In this document: positions 1-7,826 of the stretch, piece by piece
How the letters are laid out: each line of letters starts with the position of its first letter
Numbering within the stretch: the first letter of the stretch is position 1
Origin: Neptunomonas concharum
GTDB lineage: Bacteria > Pseudomonadota > Gammaproteobacteria > Pseudomonadales > Balneatricaceae
Direction of reading: 5' to 3'
DNA length: 64,000 nucleotides
Assembly: GCF_008630635.1 (NCBI RefSeq)
Contig: NZ_CP043869.1
Span: forward strand, 2,479,160-2,543,159
Notes under the pieces: generated by a model
What the model was told of the DNA's origin: nothing
Databases searched by the model: none
Seen by the model: the letters and a program-made list of their open reading frames with translations, nothing else
Made by a program: the position numbers and the translations under genes

Positions 1-96
1 TAACATACGTAAGGCACCATCCGTTAAGGTAAACGTCCAATAATTACCCGTGATCAGTAAGTACTGACGAATATCTGAAGATAATGAGGCAAGCAC
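1..96 (-). CDS. arsJ: ArsJ, 1-arseno-3-phosphoglycerate exporter (N-terminal fragment, cut by window edge)
   Basis: Only the first 32 codons are present; the gene runs off the left edge. The frame starts at a GTG two bases after the GAPDH stop and reads VLASLSSDIRQYLLITGNYW, then TFTLTDGALRML. This matches the conserved ArsJ N-terminus with its QYLLxTGNYWxFTLTDGALRML signature. ArsJ is a major-facilitator-type inner-membrane protein that exports 1-arseno-3-phosphoglycerate made by the adjacent GAPDH, giving arsenate resistance. The start codon is inferred from position. Identity is supported both by sequence and by the neighbouring genes. Confidence 0.85.
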   Translation of the reverse strand, partial: MLASLSSDIRQYLLITGNYWTFTLTDGALRML

Positions 97-98
97 GA

Positions 99-1109
99 TT
101 ACTTTTTATCCAACAAACCTACTTTTTTGACTAACTCAGCCGTACGGTTTGCATAACCCCACTCATTGTCATACCAGGTATATATTTTAACCTGAGTGTT
201 ATTGATCACCATGGTCGAAAGCGCATCCACAATGCTGGAGCGTGGATCTGTCTTATAGTCGATAGACACCAACGGTCGCTCCTCATACCCCAAAATACCC
301 TGCAGACTTCCCTCGGATGCGGTCTTGAAGAGCTGATTAACGGCTTGTGCCGTCGTCGGTTTCTCGACCTCAAAGACACAATCGGTTAACGAGGCATTGG
401 CTAACGGAACCCGCACAGCATGACCATTCAGCTTTCCTTTAAGCTCAGGAAAGATATGAGTAATCGCCGTCGCAGAGCCAGTGGTTGTAGGTATCAAACT
501 CATCCCGCAAGCACGAGCACGGCGTAGATCCTTATGGGGCGCATCCAAAATAGTTTGCGTATTGGTAACATCATGAATCGTTGTCATAGAACCGTGTCGA
601 ATACCCAATGACTCATGAAGCACCTTAACAATCGGAGCAAGACAATTCGTCGTACATGAGGCAGCCGTTACAATCGGATACAGATCAGGATCATATAGAT
701 CATCATTGACACCCATCACCACATTCAGCACACCCTCTTCTTTAACTGGCGCGCTGACAACAACCCGCTTAACCCCTTGCTCTAAATAGGCCTGTAAAAC
801 CGATTTGGTTTTCATTTTACCGGACGCTTCAACTACGATGTCACAACCTGACCAATCGGTGTCTTCGATACTGCGGTTATGGCTTACCGTGAAACCTTGC
901 TCGCCTACGAAAATTCTATAACCCTCAGCGTTAGCTTCATAAGCCCAGCGCCCATGCACAGAATCGAAATTCAGTAGATGAGCCAACGTTGCAGCATCGC
1001 CACCAGGGTCATTGATATGTACAAATTCAATCTCTGGCCACGACCATGCAGCTCGCATCATCAAACGCCCTATGCGACCAAAACCATTAATGCCTACTTT
1101 AATTGTCAT
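99..1109 (-). CDS. Type I glyceraldehyde-3-phosphate dehydrogenase of the ars operon
   Basis: A 336-residue GAPDH. Visible features are the N-terminal NAD-binding [10 protein letters not shown] motif at residues 6-15, the active-site SCTTNC segment near residue 152 with its catalytic cysteine, and the C-terminal WYDNEWGY. It lies between a thioredoxin-like gene and arsJ. In such operons GAPDH uses arsenate in place of phosphate to make unstable 1-arseno-3-phosphoglycerate, which ArsJ exports. It is therefore probably a dedicated arsenate-detoxification copy rather than the glycolytic enzyme. The ATG start has an AAGG ribosome site upstream. A housekeeping role cannot be excluded from sequence alone. 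Confidence 0.9.
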   Translation of the reverse strand: MTIKVGINGFGRIGRLMMRAAWSWPEIEFVHINDPGGDAATLAHLLNFDSVHGRWAYEANAEGYRIFVGEQGFTVSHNRSIEDTDWSGCDIVVEASGKMKTKSVLQAYLEQGVKRVVVSAPVKEEGVLNVVMGVNDDLYDPDLYPIVTAASCTTNCLAPIVKVLHESLGIRHGSMTTIHDVTNTQTILDAPHKDLRRARACGMSLIPTTTGSATAITHIFPELKGKLNGHAVRVPLANASLTDCVFEVEKPTTAQAVNQLFKTASEGSLQGILGYEERPLVSIDYKTDPRSSIVDALSTMVINNTQVKIYTWYDNEWGYANRTAELVKKVGLLDKK

Positions 1110-1121
1110 TGAAAAACTACC

Positions 1122-1355
1122 TTATACAATCCATGACTCAATATCTGCGCGATGAGGTATAGAACCACTGTGAACCACCACTTCATCGACAACAACGGCG
1201 GGTGTACTCATCACGCCATACCCCATGATAGCCATGGGATCTGTCACTTTGATGACATCAACCGCTACCGCTTTCTCTTTGGCAATCGCCTCGATAGCTT
1301 CCGCTGTTTTAGTACACTTAGCACACCCAGAACCCAGAACTTTGATGGATTTCAT
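1122..1355 (-). CDS. Small thioredoxin-like redox-active disulfide protein
   Basis: A 77-residue protein with one thioredoxin-like fold. It has an N-terminal strand, the redox motif GSGCAKCTK (CxxC at residues 11-14), and a cis-proline segment (STPAVVVD) near residues 51-58. It resembles the small glutaredoxin-like disulfide proteins often found beside ArsP-type permeases. It is 14 bases downstream of the permease and 12 bases upstream of GAPDH on the same strand, so it is probably co-transcribed. The likely role is thiol-disulfide exchange for the permease or other arsenical-handling proteins; this is inferred from context. Confidence 0.8.
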   Translation of the reverse strand: MKSIKVLGSGCAKCTKTAEAIEAIAKEKAVAVDVIKVTDPMAIMGYGVMSTPAVVVDEVVVHSGSIPHRADIESWIV

Positions 1356-1369
1356 CTTTGTACCCTTTT

Positions 1370-2362
1370 CTATAGAAGAACAAACCAGTGACCCAAAGCA
1401 TTAAAGACCCAGCCCACCAACGTGAACGCACATAATAGTAAGACAAATAATATCACCAGCAAACGCCACTGCATGACTTGTTTAAGAAGAATAAACTCTG
1501 GGAAACTGGCAGCGACAGTACTCATACAAAACGCCAATGTTGTACCAATGGGCAGCCCCTTGGATATCAGACTTTCCATGACAGGGATCACACCGGTAGC
1601 ATTAGAGTACAGAGGGATACCTAGCCCTACAGCCGCGGGGACAGACCACCACTGCCCCTGCCCTAGATGCTGCTCAAACCACCCTTCTGGGACAAAACCG
1701 TGCAATGCCGCTCCCAGCCCAACACCAATGATGACCCACTTCCAAACACGACCAAAAATATCCTTGAGTTCATCTTTAGCAAATTGATGCCTATCCATAA
1801 GGCTCATTTTCCTAACTTCAGCTTGAACATTGGCCTGGGCTGCATCGGCATAGGCTTTCGCCGCAAAAGGTTGCAATAATCGTTCAGCCTTAATGGTATC
1901 GAGAAACAAACCGCCCAGCATACCTACCGCTAGCCCAACCAGCACATAAACAATAGTAAATTGCCAGCCTAACAAGCTCCCTAATAAAACAATGGCTACT
2001 TCATTGATTAAAGGGGACGTCAGTAAAAATGACATGGTAATACCTACCGGAATCCCCGCCGAGGTAAAGCCTAAGAACAAAGGAATGCTTGAGCAGGAGC
2101 AAAACGGAGTAACCGCACCAAAAGCCGACCCCATCATATAACCAACCAAGCGGTTTTTACCCACCAACCAAGCCCTGACAACCTCTACCCTTAAAGAAGC
2201 ACGCACAAGTGCAATGAGATAAATCATGACCACTAAGAGTACAAATATTTTTGCCGTGTCTTCGATAAAAAAGTGTACCGCATCCCCCAGTTTTGAATTC
2301 GCATCCAGCCCCAAAAGCGTGAATGCCAACCAATCAGCCAAATCTGTAAAATAGTCCAACAC
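1370..2362 (-). CDS. ArsP/DUF318-family permease
   Basis: A polytopic inner-membrane protein of about 330 residues with roughly eight hydrophobic segments. It carries the family motif PFCSCSSIPLFLGF followed by GIPVGITMSFLLTSPLINEV. ArsP-type permeases export trivalent organoarsenicals through conserved cysteines; other members are poorly characterised. A reading frame extends to a TTG at 2383, but the GTG at 2362 is preferred because AAGGA lies eight bases before it and the resulting start (VLDYFTDLADWL) resembles relatives. It is the first gene of the permease-thioredoxin-GAPDH-arsJ operon. No arsR repressor lies upstream, where speD diverges. Confidence 0.82.
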   Translation of the reverse strand: MLDYFTDLADWLAFTLLGLDANSKLGDAVHFFIEDTAKIFVLLVVMIYLIALVRASLRVEVVRAWLVGKNRLVGYMMGSAFGAVTPFCSCSSIPLFLGFTSAGIPVGITMSFLLTSPLINEVAIVLLGSLLGWQFTIVYVLVGLAVGMLGGLFLDTIKAERLLQPFAAKAYADAAQANVQAEVRKMSLMDRHQFAKDELKDIFGRVWKWVIIGVGLGAALHGFVPEGWFEQHLGQGQWWSVPAAVGLGIPLYSNATGVIPVMESLISKGLPIGTTLAFCMSTVAASFPEFILLKQVMQWRLLVILFVLLLCAFTLVGWVFNALGHWFVLL

Positions 2363-2403
2363 AAAAAAATTCCTTAAGATCAAACAACAGCCGAAATTAT
2401 GCT

Positions 2404-2431
2404 TTGTCTTAGCGCCCAGCTAGCATAAAAT
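2404..2431 (+). promoter_or_regulatory. Probable sigma70 promoter of speD
   Basis: TTGTCT and TAAAAT separated by 16 bases, in the gap between the divergent permease and speD genes. This predicts a leader of roughly 75 bases before the speD start. It is a consensus match only. Confidence 0.4.
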
Positions 2432-2513
2432 GCGCGCTTAACTCTATCCATATGGGTGGAATCAACTATCGGGCGTAAAAAGCGCCACCTACAACGATTG
2501 GAGAGTTACGACG

Positions 2514-3329
2514 TTGGCATCTAACGGCAAAATTAAACTGCAAGGGTTTAACAACCTTACCAAAAGTCTAAGCTTCTGTATCTATGATGTTTGTTATGCA
2601 AAAACACCAGAGCAGAAAGCCGAGTACATCGAATATATCGATGAGCAGTATAACGCAGACCGCCTAACGGAAATTCTATCCGAAGTTTGCGACATTATCG
2701 GTGCGAACATCCTTAATGTTGCTCGCCAAGACTATGAGCCGCAAGGGGCCAGTGTAACGATTCTGGTTTCGGAAGAGCCCATCAAAGACTCAGACCGCGT
2801 AGATAAGACCGAAAAACCGGGGCCACTACCTGATGCCGTGGTTGCTCATCTGGATAAGAGCCATATTTGTGTTCATACCTACCCAGAGAGCCACCCGGAT
2901 GATGGCATCTGTACCTTCCGGGCAGATATCGAAGTATCAACCTGCGGCGTTATTTCACCATTGAAAGCGCTGAACTACCTGATCCATAAACTGGAGTCAG
3001 ATATTGTTACCATCGACTACCGAGTGCGTGGCTTTACCCGAGACGTACAGGGTGTCAAACACTACATTGATCATGACATCAACTCGATTCAGAACTTTAT
3101 GAGTGACGATATTCGTGAGCAATACCAAATGGTTGATGTAAACGTTTACCAAGAGAACATCTTCCACACCAAAATGATGCTCAACGATTACGACTTAGAT
3201 CAGTATCTGTTTGGCGCAACGCGCAAAGACTTAACCGGTAACGAAGTCGAAGAGATCTCCGAACGTCTATTCAAAGAGATGAACGAGATATTCTATGGCC
3301 GAAATATGCCGGATATGAAAAAAGGCTAA
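2514..3329 (+). CDS. speD: S-adenosylmethionine decarboxylase proenzyme, E. coli type
   Basis: A 271-residue SpeD close in length to the E. coli enzyme (264). It decarboxylates S-adenosylmethionine to supply the aminopropyl donor for spermidine synthesis. The proenzyme cleaves itself at a Lys-Ser bond to create the pyruvoyl cofactor; the site is visible as [17 protein letters not shown], with the new N-terminus at Ser116. The start is TTG, with GGAGAG about eight bases upstream. No spermidine synthase gene (speE) is adjacent. A rho-independent terminator follows the stop. Confidence 0.95.
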   Translation: MASNGKIKLQGFNNLTKSLSFCIYDVCYAKTPEQKAEYIEYIDEQYNADRLTEILSEVCDIIGANILNVARQDYEPQGASVTILVSEEPIKDSDRVDKTEKPGPLPDAVVAHLDKSHICVHTYPESHPDDGICTFRADIEVSTCGVISPLKALNYLIHKLESDIVTIDYRVRGFTRDVQGVKHYIDHDINSIQNFMSDDIREQYQMVDVNVYQENIFHTKMMLNDYDLDQYLFGATRKDLTGNEVEEISERLFKEMNEIFYGRNMPDMKKG

Positions 3330-3352
3330 CACCCGGCATGACGTGTGTAATC

Positions 3353-3378
3353 AACGCTGGCTTATGCCGGCGTTTTTT
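3353..3378 (+). terminator. Rho-independent terminator after speD
   Basis: Stem ACGCTGGC / GCCGGCGT around a TTAT loop, followed by six T residues, 23 bases after the speD stop. Confidence 0.75.
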
Positions 3379-3385
3379 ATGCGCT

Positions 3386-4123
3386 CTACTCATCCGCAAC
3401 CTTCATATGCGTATAATAAGGCCCGAACAACTCAGCGGCTGCCCGCGTATGGTAGGGATGTTGTTTATACAAGGTGAAATCTGTGTGGGCACACACCTTC
3501 GGGCCACGACTTAACGCAATAATCTCACGATGTGGCAGGTGCTCTGCACTATTACGTACTTGCATACGTTCTTGTGGATACAAACCGAAACCCTCAGCCA
3601 ACTGAATCACCGTTTCTGTTTCAGGTAAGGGCAGCAACAACCACGTAACTCCCTCAGAGCTTAACAAAGCATCAATAGACTGGATTAAGTCAGATAGCGG
3701 CAAATAGGTATTGTGCCTTGCTAGGGCTGCCCGCTCGCAAGAGTTTTTTGTTGAGTCTGTAAAAAAAGGCGGATTACAGAGTATTACATCATACTGAGTA
3801 GCGGGCTGCTTTGCGTAAACCCGAATATCCATCTCAATCAAGCGGAGCCGGTCAGACCAAGGGCTGTGCTCAAAGTTTAGCCTCGCCTGCCTTGCTGCTC
3901 CTGCATCAAGCTCAACCGCATCAATAGCAGCTGTGGAGCGCTGTGCTGCAAACAAACTTAACAATCCAGTACCTGCACCAATATCCAAAATACGCTTGGC
4001 ATCAGTTACCTTAGCATAAGCACCCAGCAGCGACGCATCCGTCGTCACCTTCATAGCACAGTCCCCCTGCTCAATACGAAATTGCTGACACTGAAAAAAG
4101 CTATTACGTTGGCGGCGGGACAT
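3386..4123 (-). CDS. trmN: tRNA1(Val) (adenine(37)-N6)-methyltransferase
   Basis: A class I SAM-dependent methyltransferase of about 245 residues. The SAM-binding loop is ILDIGAGTGLLSLFAA near the N-terminus and the N6-adenine methylase motif is CNPPFF. The N-terminal QCQQFRIEQGDCAMKVTTDASLLGA is typical of TrmN6 (YfiC), which methylates A37 of tRNA-Val. An in-frame TTG at 4138 would add five residues; the ATG giving MSRRQRNSFF is preferred by similarity to E. coli TrmN6. It converges with speD. Confidence 0.85.
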   Translation of the reverse strand: MSRRQRNSFFQCQQFRIEQGDCAMKVTTDASLLGAYAKVTDAKRILDIGAGTGLLSLFAAQRSTAAIDAVELDAGAARQARLNFEHSPWSDRLRLIEMDIRVYAKQPATQYDVILCNPPFFTDSTKNSCERAALARHNTYLPLSDLIQSIDALLSSEGVTWLLLPLPETETVIQLAEGFGLYPQERMQVRNSAEHLPHREIIALSRGPKVCAHTDFTLYKQHPYHTRAAAELFGPYYTHMKVADE

Positions 4124-4254
4124 CGATAAAGCATCCAAAAAAAGAGAACTCTATTCTATGCGATTCCAAACAGCACGTTAACTACCCTCTTGATGGCAAC
4201 TTAGCAATACCGTTTAATACATCGCTCCCCCATACCTTATTGAAACGGGCTACC

Positions 4255-4998
4255 ATGAAACTCACATTTTTAGGCACTGGCGACGTACGACAAGTACCTG
4301 TTTTTGGGTGTAATTGCAGAGCCTGCAACACCGCCCGCCAAAACCCAGCACTACGCCGCCGCCCTTGTAGCGCTTTGTTAACAACGCCTTACGGTAAGCT
4401 ACTCCTTGATGGTGGAATCATCGATTTAGCAGAGCGTTTTCAACCGGGGGAGCTGAGCGCAATATTGCTAACCCACTACCATGTTGATCATGTACAAGGG
4501 CTGTTCCATCTACGCTGGGGAATCGGTGAGAAAATACCCGTTTACGGGCCTGAAGATACTCAAGGCTGTGCCGACCTGACCAAACATCCTGGCATACTCG
4601 ATTTTCAAGCGCCACTTAAGCCCTTCAAACCCTTCTATCTGGGGGAACTGAAAATCACACCAGTGCCACTCATCCACTCAAAACCCACACTGGGCTACCT
4701 CTTTGAAAGCGAACAACGACAACTGGCCTACCTCACGGACACCGTAGGCCTTCCAGAAGCAACCACCACCTTTTTACAAAGACACACTGAACTGGAAATT
4801 ATCATCGACTGTAGTGAACCTCCTCAACCTAACCCACCACGCAACCACAACGATCTAAACAGCGTATTGCACATACACCAAACACTCCAACCTAAAGCGC
4901 TGTGGCTAACCCACTTAAATCACAAAATGGATGAATGGTTGCTAGATAATGACTTACCAGAGGGGATATATGTTGCCCGAGACGGACTGGAAATTTAA
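4255..4998 (+). CDS. phnP: PhnP-like phosphoribosyl cyclic phosphodiesterase (metallo-beta-lactamase fold)
   Basis: A 247-residue protein matching E. coli PhnP along its whole length. It has the zinc-site FGCNCRAC cysteines near residues 19-25, the metal-binding HYHVDHVQG motif, the segment LRWGIGEKIPVYGP, and late histidines in PRNHNDLN and THLNHKMD. PhnP hydrolyses 5-phosphoribosyl 1,2-cyclic phosphate, the last product of C-P lyase. No other phn genes are in the window, so this copy is isolated here. The ATG at 4255 is favoured over the in-frame ATG at 4240 because MKLTFLGTGD matches family N-termini. Confidence 0.88.
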   Translation: MKLTFLGTGDVRQVPVFGCNCRACNTARQNPALRRRPCSALLTTPYGKLLLDGGIIDLAERFQPGELSAILLTHYHVDHVQGLFHLRWGIGEKIPVYGPEDTQGCADLTKHPGILDFQAPLKPFKPFYLGELKITPVPLIHSKPTLGYLFESEQRQLAYLTDTVGLPEATTTFLQRHTELEIIIDCSEPPQPNPPRNHNDLNSVLHIHQTLQPKALWLTHLNHKMDEWLLDNDLPEGIYVARDGLEI

Positions 4999-5035
4999 GC
5001 CAGCATGCACACCGACATCCCCAATCTGCAACGAA

Positions 5036-5065
5036 TAGCCTATAAGACCATCAGGCTAGTTTTTT
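5036..5065 (+). terminator. Rho-independent terminator after phnP
   Basis: Stem TAGCCT / AGGCTA with an 11-base loop and a run of six T residues, 38 bases after the phnP stop. Confidence 0.65.
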
Positions 5066-5089
5066 GTGTAAACCTCCCGTAATTTTAAC

Positions 5090-5917
5090 TCAGGGCGCGC
5101 TATGATCAACGATTATGAAATTCTGTGCAGCCTCACTCCACTCCACAGTGACAGACTCGCCTAGAGTAGGAAAATCCTGCAGCTCATAGATCCCACTCAA
5201 ACCTTTGGCAAACTCTTTACCAATCCCCGCAACCTCAAACTGCACGTCAGAAATCTGGGCTCCATCCACGAAAGTCTGCATACGATGAGTGCCTTCACTA
5301 AGCAGCCCCCATGCCATCACCATGCCATAGCCATTATTAGTATCATTACAAATGGATTCAGTATCACCACGTGTAGTACCGTAAGCGACAGGAATCCGAT
5401 CGCCGCCGTCAATAGATATTTCTACCTTATTGGCATCGCAGGCCCAACCCCGAATTAATCCCACACCGCTTTGAACAGAGTTCTGGCTAGGTGCTTCGTG
5501 ATGCCTTTCCAGGGTTTTATTGTGCACCATGATCTCTGTTGTCAGCACTTTCTGAGAGGGGTTAAATGGATCTATAAGCGAATTTCCTGCATAGATACTT
5601 ACACTCCAAGTGCTGGGATAAGGTAAAGATCCTATAGGAACAGACAAAGAAGAAGAACAAGGGAGTGGCGTCCCCCAAAGAAAACTAGGTTCAATAAAAG
5701 ACACCTCTATACGCTGATTGCCTTGGTCCACGCTGATAACCCTTCTATCGCCATATATCACACCAGTGTTGGGTGCATCACAAATGTCCTCTACCTCAAT
5801 GATTACCTCGCTGGCAGTTGTTACGAAAGATGGCTCAACTTTAAGGCCTACCTCAGAATAAGCTGAATAACTTATTACTAGCCCGTAAAACAAAGTATGC
5901 CTAGCTATATTCTTCAT
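5090..5917 (-). CDS. Secreted protein of unknown function
   Basis: About 275 residues with a likely signal peptide (MKNIARHTLFYGLVISYSAYS). A longer in-frame start exists at 5986, but the ATG at 5917 has GGAG upstream and begins the signal peptide. The mature part is cysteine-poor. It contains SGVGLIRGWACDANKVEISI near residues 150-170 and ESICNDTNNGYGMVMAW after it, a pattern I associate with an uncharacterised beta-rich module of gammaproteobacterial secreted proteins. A beta-sandwich surface protein is possible but unproven. It lies just outside the left boundary of the mobile element and is not obviously part of it. Confidence 0.6.
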   Translation of the reverse strand: MKNIARHTLFYGLVISYSAYSEVGLKVEPSFVTTASEVIIEVEDICDAPNTGVIYGDRRVISVDQGNQRIEVSFIEPSFLWGTPLPCSSSLSVPIGSLPYPSTWSVSIYAGNSLIDPFNPSQKVLTTEIMVHNKTLERHHEAPSQNSVQSGVGLIRGWACDANKVEISIDGGDRIPVAYGTTRGDTESICNDTNNGYGMVMAWGLLSEGTHRMQTFVDGAQISDVQFEVAGIGKEFAKGLSGIYELQDFPTLGESVTVEWSEAAQNFIIVDHSAP

Positions 5918-6154
5918 CGCTATCTCCACAATCCATGTTATGTCAAAAACAAAGAGCCTTAAGTTACCAATGTTAACTGGTGCCATTGTCAGCTTTTCAA
6001 CTCATAAGGGCAGCTTCTGATATTTCTGCTATATCGTTAAGGTAAGACCAATCTCTGAAGCTCTTTGGAGCATTTCAATGCCCTCTACGATAGATGCTTA
6101 GTATAGGAAGATACAGGTGTTATAAATAATATGAAGAGTAGGGAGGAAATAAAT

Positions 6155-6172
6155 GGGACGGCATCATTTGAA
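6155..6172 (+). repeat. Left attachment-core-like direct repeat (attL/attR candidate)
   Basis: GGGACGGCATCATTTGAA matches the T-arm and acceptor end of tRNA-Pro at 10034-10051 in 16 of 18 positions and in the same orientation. The local sequence does not fold as a tRNA, so it is not a tRNA gene. It is best read as the distal boundary left by integration into the tRNA 3' end. The two mismatches mean the repeat has drifted or the exact crossover core is shorter. Confidence 0.6.
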
Positions 6173-6224
6173 TACCGCCAATAAACACTTGATTAAAAAT
6201 AACTTTAATTTTCATGGTTATCAA

Positions 6225-6251
6225 GATACCCCCAAAAATACCCCCACATTG
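6225..6251 (+). repeat. Left arm-type repeat of the element
   Basis: Two copies of TACCCCCA 12 bases apart (6227 and 6239), within a 27-base stretch that matches 9894-9920 at 25 positions in the same orientation. It lies about 55 bases inside the left boundary. Paired short repeats one helical turn apart near both ends are typical of integrase or excisionase arm sites. That function is inferred. Confidence 0.55.
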
Positions 6252-6598
6252 CAATGACTGAGCTAAACGCCCATCAGGTGACACGTCACGTTTCACTGAA
6301 TTTGATCTATTGTCGAATGCGCTTTCTCCTGGATGGTGTTGAGTGGAGTGTTAGCGGAATTTGTCTGATTCTAGCGTATTCAAATTACCATTATTGCAGA
6401 GTAAAACCGGTAGCCTGTGAGCATTCTCGATATCAGGTTTTATTAGGTTGCTTGTTGTTAACCTGAAGTCTGTGACCTGCTTATTCGTTATCGGCAATTC
6501 AAGGTTTAAAACTGCTCTTGGTAGCCTTGCCAATACCTTGCCTTTGATAATGATATGTCAGCTTTGTTAGTCAACAGGGTATGGTTATATATAAGACT
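6252..6598. other. Non-coding stretch inside the element, no gene recognised
   Basis: AT-rich sequence between the left arm repeat and the iteron-like cluster. Two short open frames overlap here (one on each strand, 60-70 codons) but neither has a recognisable product or convincing ribosome site. I see no RNA gene. Confidence 0.4.
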
Positions 6599-6729
6599 CT
6601 CCAATATGGGAAAAGAGAACCCCCTAAAAACTCCTTATAGTTCTCCTATATGGCATAGGTTGGTGGTAGCCAGAATACCAGCCACTCCAAATAGGAGAGC
6701 TAATCGCCACTTCCCACTCCATATAGGAG
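6599..6729. repeat. Iteron-like cluster of five CTCC-N5-GGAG-related repeats
   Basis: Five 13-base units begin at 6599, 6631, 6643, 6685 and 6717. The last two are CTCCAAATAGGAG and CTCCATATAGGAG, near-palindromes; 6643 reads CTCCTATATGGCA and the other two are weaker. Spacings of 32, 12, 42 and 32 are close to whole helical turns. They lie beyond the 3' end of the last gene, not in an obvious promoter, so they could be a replication-origin or partition-like site for one of the small DNA-binding proteins. Function is inferred. Confidence 0.5.
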
Positions 6730-6741
6730 GGGAAAAATCTG

Positions 6742-7167
6742 CTAATGTTTCTCTTTCGGTTGGTGCTCCCATGCTGATTTGTCCTTGCACCAATAAGCCA
6801 ATGGTATTGGACTGGGCTGTATGCCTTGGTCGTATGCAAAGCCTTTAGGTTCATCAATGCCATCCCATGTAATAGCCACTAGCGTAGGTCGCCCTCTCAC
6901 CTTCCAGCCTTGCCTTGTTACAATTAGAAAGCCTTTATCTTCTAGGTTTCTAAATGCTCGATACAATGAACTGGTTGCCCAACCACGCTTTTTCATTAGC
7001 GTATAGCAAGGGGATAGTGAGCCATTATTATTCCCATTGTACTGAAGCAACAAATCCATCAATAGTTTGATCTCAGGGGCTTTTAAATTAGCCCCTTGCT
7101 GAGATTTCAATACATGGAATGGGATACCAGCAAACCGTTCTTTCTTTTTCCTGTCTCGGCTTGCCAT
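6742..7167 (-). CDS. Predicted winged-helix DNA-binding protein of the element
   Basis: A 141-residue basic protein starting MASRDRKKKERFAGIPFHVL. Residues about 25-95 look like a winged helix: LKAPEIKLLMDLLLQY, LMKKRGWATSSLYRAFRNLE as the putative recognition region, and GFLIVTRQGWKVRGRPTLVAI as the wing. Its start overlaps the preceding gene's stop by one base, indicating translational coupling. It is the last gene before the iteron-like cluster, so a replication-initiator or copy-control role is possible. I do not recognise a specific family. Confidence 0.6.
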   Translation of the reverse strand: MASRDRKKKERFAGIPFHVLKSQQGANLKAPEIKLLMDLLLQYNGNNNGSLSPCYTLMKKRGWATSSLYRAFRNLEDKGFLIVTRQGWKVRGRPTLVAITWDGIDEPKGFAYDQGIQPSPIPLAYWCKDKSAWEHQPKEKH

Positions 7168-7532
7168 TAATCACACTCACTAACCCACTGTATAGGAGGT
7201 GCTCCTCGCTTCTTTCTAAGATTGTTGATTATCTTCTTAGCAGCTTGCGAGCTTGTGAATGTGAACTTATAGCGTTTGTAATATGCGCCCATTCCGTTAA
7301 AGCCTGTGCTCTTTTCAAGTACGCTTGTGAACTCAAGCCCTAACCTTTTTTTGATTTCATTGCTCATAGTACTTGGCAAAGCATGATCGAATATAGGGGC
7401 TTTTTCTGCTTCAAGTCGATTGATAGATCCATGCTCCACCAGCCAAGTTAGAACCCTTTCGAGCTTTGTTGGCGGTCTGGTATCATCGGTAGTGCTGGTG
7501 GCTTCTGTGGTGGGGGCTGCTGGCGTTTTCAT
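7167..7532 (-). CDS. Small hypothetical protein of the element
   Basis: 121 residues with a threonine/proline-rich N-terminal tail (about residues 1-22). A compact region follows (LERVLTWLVEHGSINRLEAEKAPIFDHALPSTMSNEIKKRLG) that may be helix-turn-helix. A basic tail includes AAKKIINNLRKKRG. It sits two bases downstream of the AlpA-like gene and is coupled to the 141-residue gene after it, so the three probably form one operon. Function unknown; DNA binding is a guess from charge and predicted helices. Confidence 0.55.
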   Translation of the reverse strand: MKTPAAPTTEATSTTDDTRPPTKLERVLTWLVEHGSINRLEAEKAPIFDHALPSTMSNEIKKRLGLEFTSVLEKSTGFNGMGAYYKRYKFTFTSSQAAKKIINNLRKKRGAPPIQWVSECD

Positions 7533-7534
7533 GC

Positions 7535-7726
7535 TTATGCCCTCCCTGCTGCTTCAATCCGTTCTTGAATCCATGCTTGAATGTCGCTTTCTACCCATGC
7601 TACCAATCTGCCGCCTAAAGGGACTGGTTTTGGAAAGGTGCCTTTTTCAAGTCGGTTGTAGATAGTACTGCGTGATAGCCCAACTAATTGCTCAACTTCG
7701 GGACGTCTTAGTAATCGAATAGTCAT
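7535..7726 (-). CDS. AlpA-family transcriptional regulator
   Basis: 63 residues beginning MTIRLLRRPEVEQLVGLSRS. It continues with STIYNRLEKGTFPKPVPLGGR and VAWVESDIQAWIQERI, the standard AlpA/excisionase-like winged helix-turn-helix. Family members switch on integrase genes or act as excision factors in P4-like and cryptic prophage islands. A longer frame to 7768 exists, but the internal ATG gives the canonical N-terminus. It heads a three-gene operon with the two small downstream genes. Confidence 0.85.
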   Translation of the reverse strand: MTIRLLRRPEVEQLVGLSRSTIYNRLEKGTFPKPVPLGGRLVAWVESDIQAWIQERIEAAGRA

Positions 7727-7798
7727 GCTCTGCTTTCCTGTGTAGTGAGTGGAATACAGGCAAAGCATGAATAGGTTTTTTACGGCTAAATAGATGAA

Positions 7799-7818
7799 AC
7801 CCCTTTAATAAAAGGGGT
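7799..7818 (-). terminator. Possible terminator after the 249-residue element gene
   Basis: Stem ACCCCTTT / AAAGGGGT with a four-base loop, nine bases past the stop at 7827. There is no long T run, so it may only be a stable hairpin. Confidence 0.4.
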
Positions 7819-7826
7819 AAAAGGGG

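Noticed and set aside
99-1109. GAPDH considered as the housekeeping glycolytic enzyme
   Set aside because: Position between an ArsP-like permease/thioredoxin and arsJ indicates a dedicated ars-operon copy, though this is context evidence.
6155-6180. tRNA-like sequence near the left end of the element
   Set aside because: Only the T-loop and acceptor-like segment match; the stems do not pair, so it is an attachment remnant and not a tRNA gene.
6254-6533. Two overlapping short open frames (one per strand) inside the element
   Set aside because: No family resemblance, no good ribosome site, and hydrophobic composition typical of chance frames in AT-rich DNA.
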